Shown here: positions 60,307-64,000 of the stretch, piece after piece | Numbering within the stretch: the first letter of the stretch is position 1 | Layout: each line of letters opens with the position of its first letter | Source: Pseudooceanicola nanhaiensis | GTDB lineage: Bacteria; Pseudomonadota; Alphaproteobacteria; Rhodobacterales; Rhodobacteraceae | Length of the DNA: 64,000 nucleotides | Assembly: GCF_020171315.1 (NCBI RefSeq) | Contig: NZ_JAIUZP010000006.1 | Location: 310,001-374,000 of the forward strand | Direction: 5' to 3' | Program-made: the position numbers and the translations under genes | The notes under the pieces: model-generated | The model's database searches: none | Seen by the model: the letters and a program-made list of their open reading frames with translations, nothing else | What the model was told of the DNA's origin: nothing

Positions 60307-61914
60307 ATGCTGGATACCGCCCATAACCGCCCCGCCCTGCCGCCCGAGATTGCGCGTCGCCGCACATTCGCGATCATCTCGCACCCGGATGCGGGCAAGA
60401 CGACGCTGACCGAGAAGTTCCTGCTCTTCGGCGGGGCCATCCAGATGGCTGGCCAGGTCCGCGCCAAGGGCGAAGCGCGCCGCACGCGCTCGGACTTCAT
60501 GCAGATGGAGAAGGACCGCGGGATCTCGGTCTCGGCCTCGGCCATGTCCTTCGATTTCAAGCACTTCCGCTTCAACCTCGTGGACACCCCCGGCCACTCG
60601 GACTTCTCCGAGGACACCTATCGTACCCTGACCGCCGTGGATGCGGCAGTGATGGTGATCGACGGGGCCAAGGGCGTGGAAAGCCAGACCCAGAAGCTCT
60701 TTGAGGTCTGTCGCCTGCGCGACCTGCCGATCCTGACCTTCTGCAACAAGATGGACCGCGAAAGCCGGGACGTCTTCGAGATCATCGACGAGATCCAGGA
60801 AAACCTCGCCATCGACGTGACGCCGGCCTCCTGGCCGATCGGCGTGGGTCGCGATTTCCTGGGCTGCTACGACATGCTGAACGACCGGCTGGAACTGATG
60901 GACCGGGCCGACCGGAACAAGGTGGCCGAGAGCATCAACATCCAGGGTCTCGACGATCCGAAGATGGAAGAGCACATCCCGCCCGCCCTGCTGGCGCAGC
61001 TGCGCGAAGAAGTGGAGATGGCGCGCGAACTGCTGCCCGCGCTCAACCCGCAAGCGGTGCTCGAAGGGCATATGACGCCGATCTGGTTCGGCTCCGCGAT
61101 CAACTCCTTCGGCGTGAAGGAACTGATGGAGGGCATCGGCACCTACGGGCCCGAGCCGCAGATCCAGAGCGCCGAACCGCGCCAGATCGCGCCCGAGGAA
61201 ACCAAGGTGGCGGGCTTCGTCTTCAAGGTGCAGGCCAACATGGACCCCAAGCACCGCGACCGGGTGGCCTTTGTCCGCCTCGCCTCGGGGCATTTCCTGC
61301 GCGGCATGAAGCTGACCCATGTGCGCACCAAGAAACCCATGGCGATCTCCAACCCCGTGCTCTTCCTCGCCTCCGACCGCGAGCTGGCCGAAGAAGCCTG
61401 GGCCGGGGACATCATCGGCATTCCGAACCACGGCCAGCTGCGCATCGGCGACACGCTGACCGAGGGCGAAGCGCTGAAGGTGACCGGCATCCCGAGCTTT
61501 GCGCCGGAACTGCTGCAATCGGTGCGCCCGGGCGACCCGATGAAGGCCAAGCACCTCGAAAAGGCGCTGATGCAATTCGCCGAGGAAGGCGCGGCCAAGG
61601 TCTTCAAGCCCGCCATCGGCTCGGGCTTCATCGTGGGCGTCGTGGGCCAGCTGCAGTTCGAGGTTCTGGGCAGCCGGATCGAGCTGGAATACGGCCTGCC
61701 GGTGCGCTTCGAAAGCTCTCAGTTCACCTCGGCCCGCTGGGTCCATGGCCCCAAGGCGGAGGTGGAGAAGTTCGTGAACACGAACAAGCAGCACATCGCC
61801 CATGACCATGACGGCGACGTGGTCTACCTGACCCGCCTGCAGTGGGACATCGACCGCGTGGAACGCGACTGCCCCGAGATCACGCTGAGCGCGACGAAGG
61901 AAATGATGGTGTGA
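60307..61914 (+). CDS. prfC: Peptide chain release factor 3
   Basis: A translational GTPase that recycles RF1/RF2. 535 residues. G1 FAIISHPDAGKTTLTEKFLL, G2 GISVSASAMSF, G3 VDTPGHSDFSEDTYRT, G4 LTFCNKMDRESRD, then domain II with FKVQANMDPKHRDRVAFVRLASG and a C-terminal part, GFIVGVVGQLQFEVL. The stop overlaps the GTG of the next gene by four bases (GTGA), which couples them. Confidence 0.97.
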   Translation: MLDTAHNRPALPPEIARRRTFAIISHPDAGKTTLTEKFLLFGGAIQMAGQVRAKGEARRTRSDFMQMEKDRGISVSASAMSFDFKHFRFNLVDTPGHSDFSEDTYRTLTAVDAAVMVIDGAKGVESQTQKLFEVCRLRDLPILTFCNKMDRESRDVFEIIDEIQENLAIDVTPASWPIGVGRDFLGCYDMLNDRLELMDRADRNKVAESINIQGLDDPKMEEHIPPALLAQLREEVEMARELLPALNPQAVLEGHMTPIWFGSAINSFGVKELMEGIGTYGPEPQIQSAEPRQIAPEETKVAGFVFKVQANMDPKHRDRVAFVRLASGHFLRGMKLTHVRTKKPMAISNPVLFLASDRELAEEAWAGDIIGIPNHGQLRIGDTLTEGEALKVTGIPSFAPELLQSVRPGDPMKAKHLEKALMQFAEEGAAKVFKPAIGSGFIVGVVGQLQFEVLGSRIELEYGLPVRFESSQFTSARWVHGPKAEVEKFVNTNKQHIAHDHDGDVVYLTRLQWDIDRVERDCPEITLSATKEMMV

Positions 61915-62531
61915 CACTGCAGAACCGCGTTCAGCCCACGGGCGGGGTCCTGGCCATTCCGGCCCGGGGCACGCTCATGGGGAACCGCGGTATCCTGCAC
62001 GACGCTGACCAGAGGCTGGGGGTGGCGCGGTGGCGCCATCCGCACTGGATTTCCTGCGAACTGTCCTTCCGCGGGCGGCACCGGGCGGTGATGTCCCCGG
62101 GTGCCTATACGGAACTTTTCTTCCTCGACGAGGTGACGGCCATGGCCGCCGGGCACCGGGTCTGTGCCGAGTGCCGGCGGGCGGAGTACAATGCCTTCCG
62201 CGCGGCCTGGGGCCGGGCCTTCGGCGCGCCGGTGCGCGCAGGCGAGATGGACCGTGTGCTCCATGCCGCGCGGGTGACACGCGGGCGGCAGCAGGTCCGC
62301 CACGAGGCACAGGCGCAGAACCTGCCGGACGGGGCCTGCGTGCTCTGGGACGGGCGTGCCCACGCGGTGCGCGGTGGCGCACTTCTCGAATACACCCCAG
62401 AGGGTTACGCGGGAAAGCTCACCCTGCCCCATGGGCCGGTGACCGTGCTCACGCCCGCGCCGCTGGTCGCGATCCTCGCGGCGGGTTATCGCCCGCGGTG
62501 GCACGAGAGCGCCACCCGGCCCGCCGTCTGA
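61911..62531 (+). CDS. Conserved hypothetical protein coupled to prfC
   Basis: A 206-residue protein starting at GTG within the prfC stop. Blocks include RGTLMGNRGILH, WISCELSFRGRHRAVMSPGAYTELFFLDEVTAMAAGHRVCAECRRAEYNAFRAAW, with a C-x-x-C in the last. It ends with LTPAPLVAILAAGYRPRWH. The pattern suggests a small metal- or nucleic-acid-related alphaproteobacterial family, but no named domain is recognised. Translational coupling to RF3 hints at a link with translation; that is inference. Confidence 0.72.
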   Translation: MTLQNRVQPTGGVLAIPARGTLMGNRGILHDADQRLGVARWRHPHWISCELSFRGRHRAVMSPGAYTELFFLDEVTAMAAGHRVCAECRRAEYNAFRAAWGRAFGAPVRAGEMDRVLHAARVTRGRQQVRHEAQAQNLPDGACVLWDGRAHAVRGGALLEYTPEGYAGKLTLPHGPVTVLTPAPLVAILAAGYRPRWHESATRPAV

Positions 62532-62586
62532 GCGCCCCCTCCGGATAAATCTTGCGTCGCCCCATCCGGCAGCGCATCTTCGCCCC

Positions 62587-64000
62587 ATGACGAGCGAGCA
62601 GCGCACGACCTATGGCGGCTTCGGCCGGGTCCTGACCCGGATGGAGAGCCGCTCCGATCCCTTCCGCTATGGCGCGGACGAATCCCTGCCGCCGGCGGAC
62701 ATGGACCTGCGGCCGCTGCTGACCGAGAGGATCGGAGTGACCCCGGCGGCGCTGGAGGTCTCCAGATCAAGTTTCGCCTACAAGTGCCGGGAACTCATGG
62801 AAGAATTCCGGGGAGAGCCCGCACTTCTCTGGCTCCATGGCCTGCTGATCGCGAACCTGCGGCGGCGCGGGCAGCCGGAACAGGCCGCCCCGCTGTTCCA
62901 GCGCATTTGGGCCGAACACGGCGGCTTCCTGATCGACCGTCTGAACAGCCGCTGGCTGGTCTCGGCGGTTACGACCTTCGGCGATCATGGCGCGACAGAG
63001 GTGCAGCGCCGGGTTGGCCTCTCCATGAACGTGCTCTTCAACACGATGAAGCTCTACGAGGCGGAGCGGCTGCACGCGGGCCTCGCGCCGGAGCAGCCCT
63101 TCGACCAGCCCCACGAGCGCCACCGCCTGCCGCTGGACATGGATGATTTCTCGCTTCGTTCCGGCGGGCTGGACGTGAACATGCTGGGCCGGCTCTGGGT
63201 CGAGGCCGAGGCGGATCCGGTCATCGCGCCGCTGGCCCATCACCTGCTGGTCCTGCTGGACCGCGACGCGGGCGGGGTCTTCCGCCGCCTGCAGCTGATG
63301 CGCGAGGCGAAGGGAGAGCCGCAGCCGGGCGACGAACAGATGCCCCTGCCCGCCGATGCGCCGCGCGAGGATGCGCAGTTCACCCTCGCGAAGCCCAAGC
63401 TCGGCCACGTGGTGCCCGTTCCGCGCGCGGTCTCGGGCCGCCGCCGCTGGGGCGTGGTGGCGACCGTAAAGGCGCCCCTGTCGCGCATCGCCCGGTTTGC
63501 CGCATGGCATCTGCGCGCGGGCGCCGAACGCGTGACGCTCTACCTCGACGCGCCGGAGGCGGCACAGGTGGCCTGGCTCTCGGCCCAGCCGGGGATCGAG
63601 GTCGTGCCCTGCGACGCCGCCTATTGGGAGGGCCACGACAAGCGACCGCGGACCCACCAGCAACGGCAGATGCGCAATGCCACCCATTGCTACGAGCGCA
63701 GCGATCTGGACTGGCTGGCGCATATCGACGTGGACGAATTTCTGCTGACGCCGGAACCGCTTGGCGACATCCTCGCCCGCATCCCCTCCGACATTGCGCT
63801 CGCCCGGCTGGCCCCGGTGGAGCAGCTGGCAGACACCGGCGATGAGGCGCTTTTCAAGACCACCGCACGGCGCGCCGGGCATGCCTCCGCCGTGCTGGAG
63901 GAGGTCTATCCCACCTTCGGCATGCACCTGCGCGGCGGCTTCATCAGCCATCTGGAGGGCAAGGTCATCGCCCGCACCGGCCTGCCGCGCTGCCGCCTTG
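62587..64000 (+). CDS. Two-domain glycosyltransferase, 3' end beyond window (partial)
   Basis: ATG 62587 opens a frame that stays open through base 64000 (471 codons). The first about 250 residues are helical with no known domain (LLWLHGLLIANLRRRGQPEQ, FLIDRLNSRWLVSAVTTFGDHG). From about residue 275 a GT2-like domain begins: WGVVATVKAPLSRIARFAAWHLRAGAERVTLYLDAPEA, RQMRNATHCY, and the metal motif WLAHIDVDEFLLTPE, matching the HIDVDEF of the gene at 31585. It is the fifth such transferase in the window. The ribosome site is weak. Confidence 0.8.
   Translation, partial: MTSEQRTTYGGFGRVLTRMESRSDPFRYGADESLPPADMDLRPLLTERIGVTPAALEVSRSSFAYKCRELMEEFRGEPALLWLHGLLIANLRRRGQPEQAAPLFQRIWAEHGGFLIDRLNSRWLVSAVTTFGDHGATEVQRRVGLSMNVLFNTMKLYEAERLHAGLAPEQPFDQPHERHRLPLDMDDFSLRSGGLDVNMLGRLWVEAEADPVIAPLAHHLLVLLDRDAGGVFRRLQLMREAKGEPQPGDEQMPLPADAPREDAQFTLAKPKLGHVVPVPRAVSGRRRWGVVATVKAPLSRIARFAAWHLRAGAERVTLYLDAPEAAQVAWLSAQPGIEVVPCDAAYWEGHDKRPRTHQQRQMRNATHCYERSDLDWLAHIDVDEFLLTPEPLGDILARIPSDIALARLAPVEQLADTGDEALFKTTARRAGHASAVLEEVYPTFGMHLRGGFISHLEGKVIARTGLPRCRL

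Overview
The window looks like chromosome of a marine-type alphaproteobacterium of the Rhodobacterales (Roseobacter/Paracoccaceae). It is high-GC and compact, with many 4-base start/stop overlaps. It has a C4-pathway 5-aminolevulinate synthase with a FNR-type box, an orphan Entner-Doudoroff dehydratase, the CysG-DUF2849-CysI-CysH-DUF934-Fpr sulfite assimilation operon next to an Lrp regulator, a DUF1194 protein, a Hint-domain protein, and the intergenic repeat with core GCCTCCGGCGGGGATATTT. No phage, plasmid, integrase, transposase or CRISPR array was found. This assignment rests on gene content and order, not on a search.

Layout. 1-5.5 kb: hemA (running off the left edge), a small membrane protein, an M20 dipeptidase, a GNAT acetyltransferase, a glycosyltransferase and a sulfotransferase-like gene. 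5.7-6 kb: two identical tRNA-Asp genes with a promoter. 6-11.7 kb: pirin, SMR efflux, DedA, M48 peptidase, LLM oxidoreductase and a PIN protein. 11.7-15.6 kb: an rRNA methyltransferase, edd with a LacI-type operator, and an Lrp regulator. 15.8-20.9 kb: the sulfite assimilation operon. 21.1-21.6 kb: infC, starting at a non-AUG codon. 22-29.4 kb, minus strand: coxD/coxE-like MoxR and VWA genes, a Gln-rich OmpA protein, XdhC, a molybdopterin-binding protein and an isolated CoxS-like Fe-S subunit, with no catalytic large subunit. 29.5-36.2 kb: three glycosyltransferases, a sulfotransferase with a 9-bp minisatellite, and a conserved unknown. 36.4-49.4 kb: pyrC, pyrE, dnaB (with DnaA-box-like sites), a DUF1194 protein, alr, mlaE/mlaF, a PqiA-like protein, a coiled-coil protein, radA, cvpA and purF. 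50-53.7 kb: SDR, surE, pcm and an NlpD-like lipoprotein. 54-59 kb, minus strand: tatA-tatB-tatC with a DUF815 ATPase, an ABC ATPase and an atypical SDR. 59.2-64 kb: Hint protein, prfC, a conserved unknown, and a glycosyltransferase running off the right edge.

How the genes fit together. CysG makes siroheme for CysI, CysH supplies sulfite, and Fpr probably supplies electrons. The glycosyltransferase and sulfotransferase genes suggest decoration of a surface glycan. The cox-type genes look like maturation factors for a molybdenum hydroxylase encoded elsewhere.

The most striking non-coding signal is a mosaic family of back-to-back palindromes. Members lie in all six convergent gene junctions of the window, and relatives form MITE-like inverted repeats of 140 and about 200 bp. 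All coordinates and starts are read by eye from the sequence. Functions are family-level inferences.
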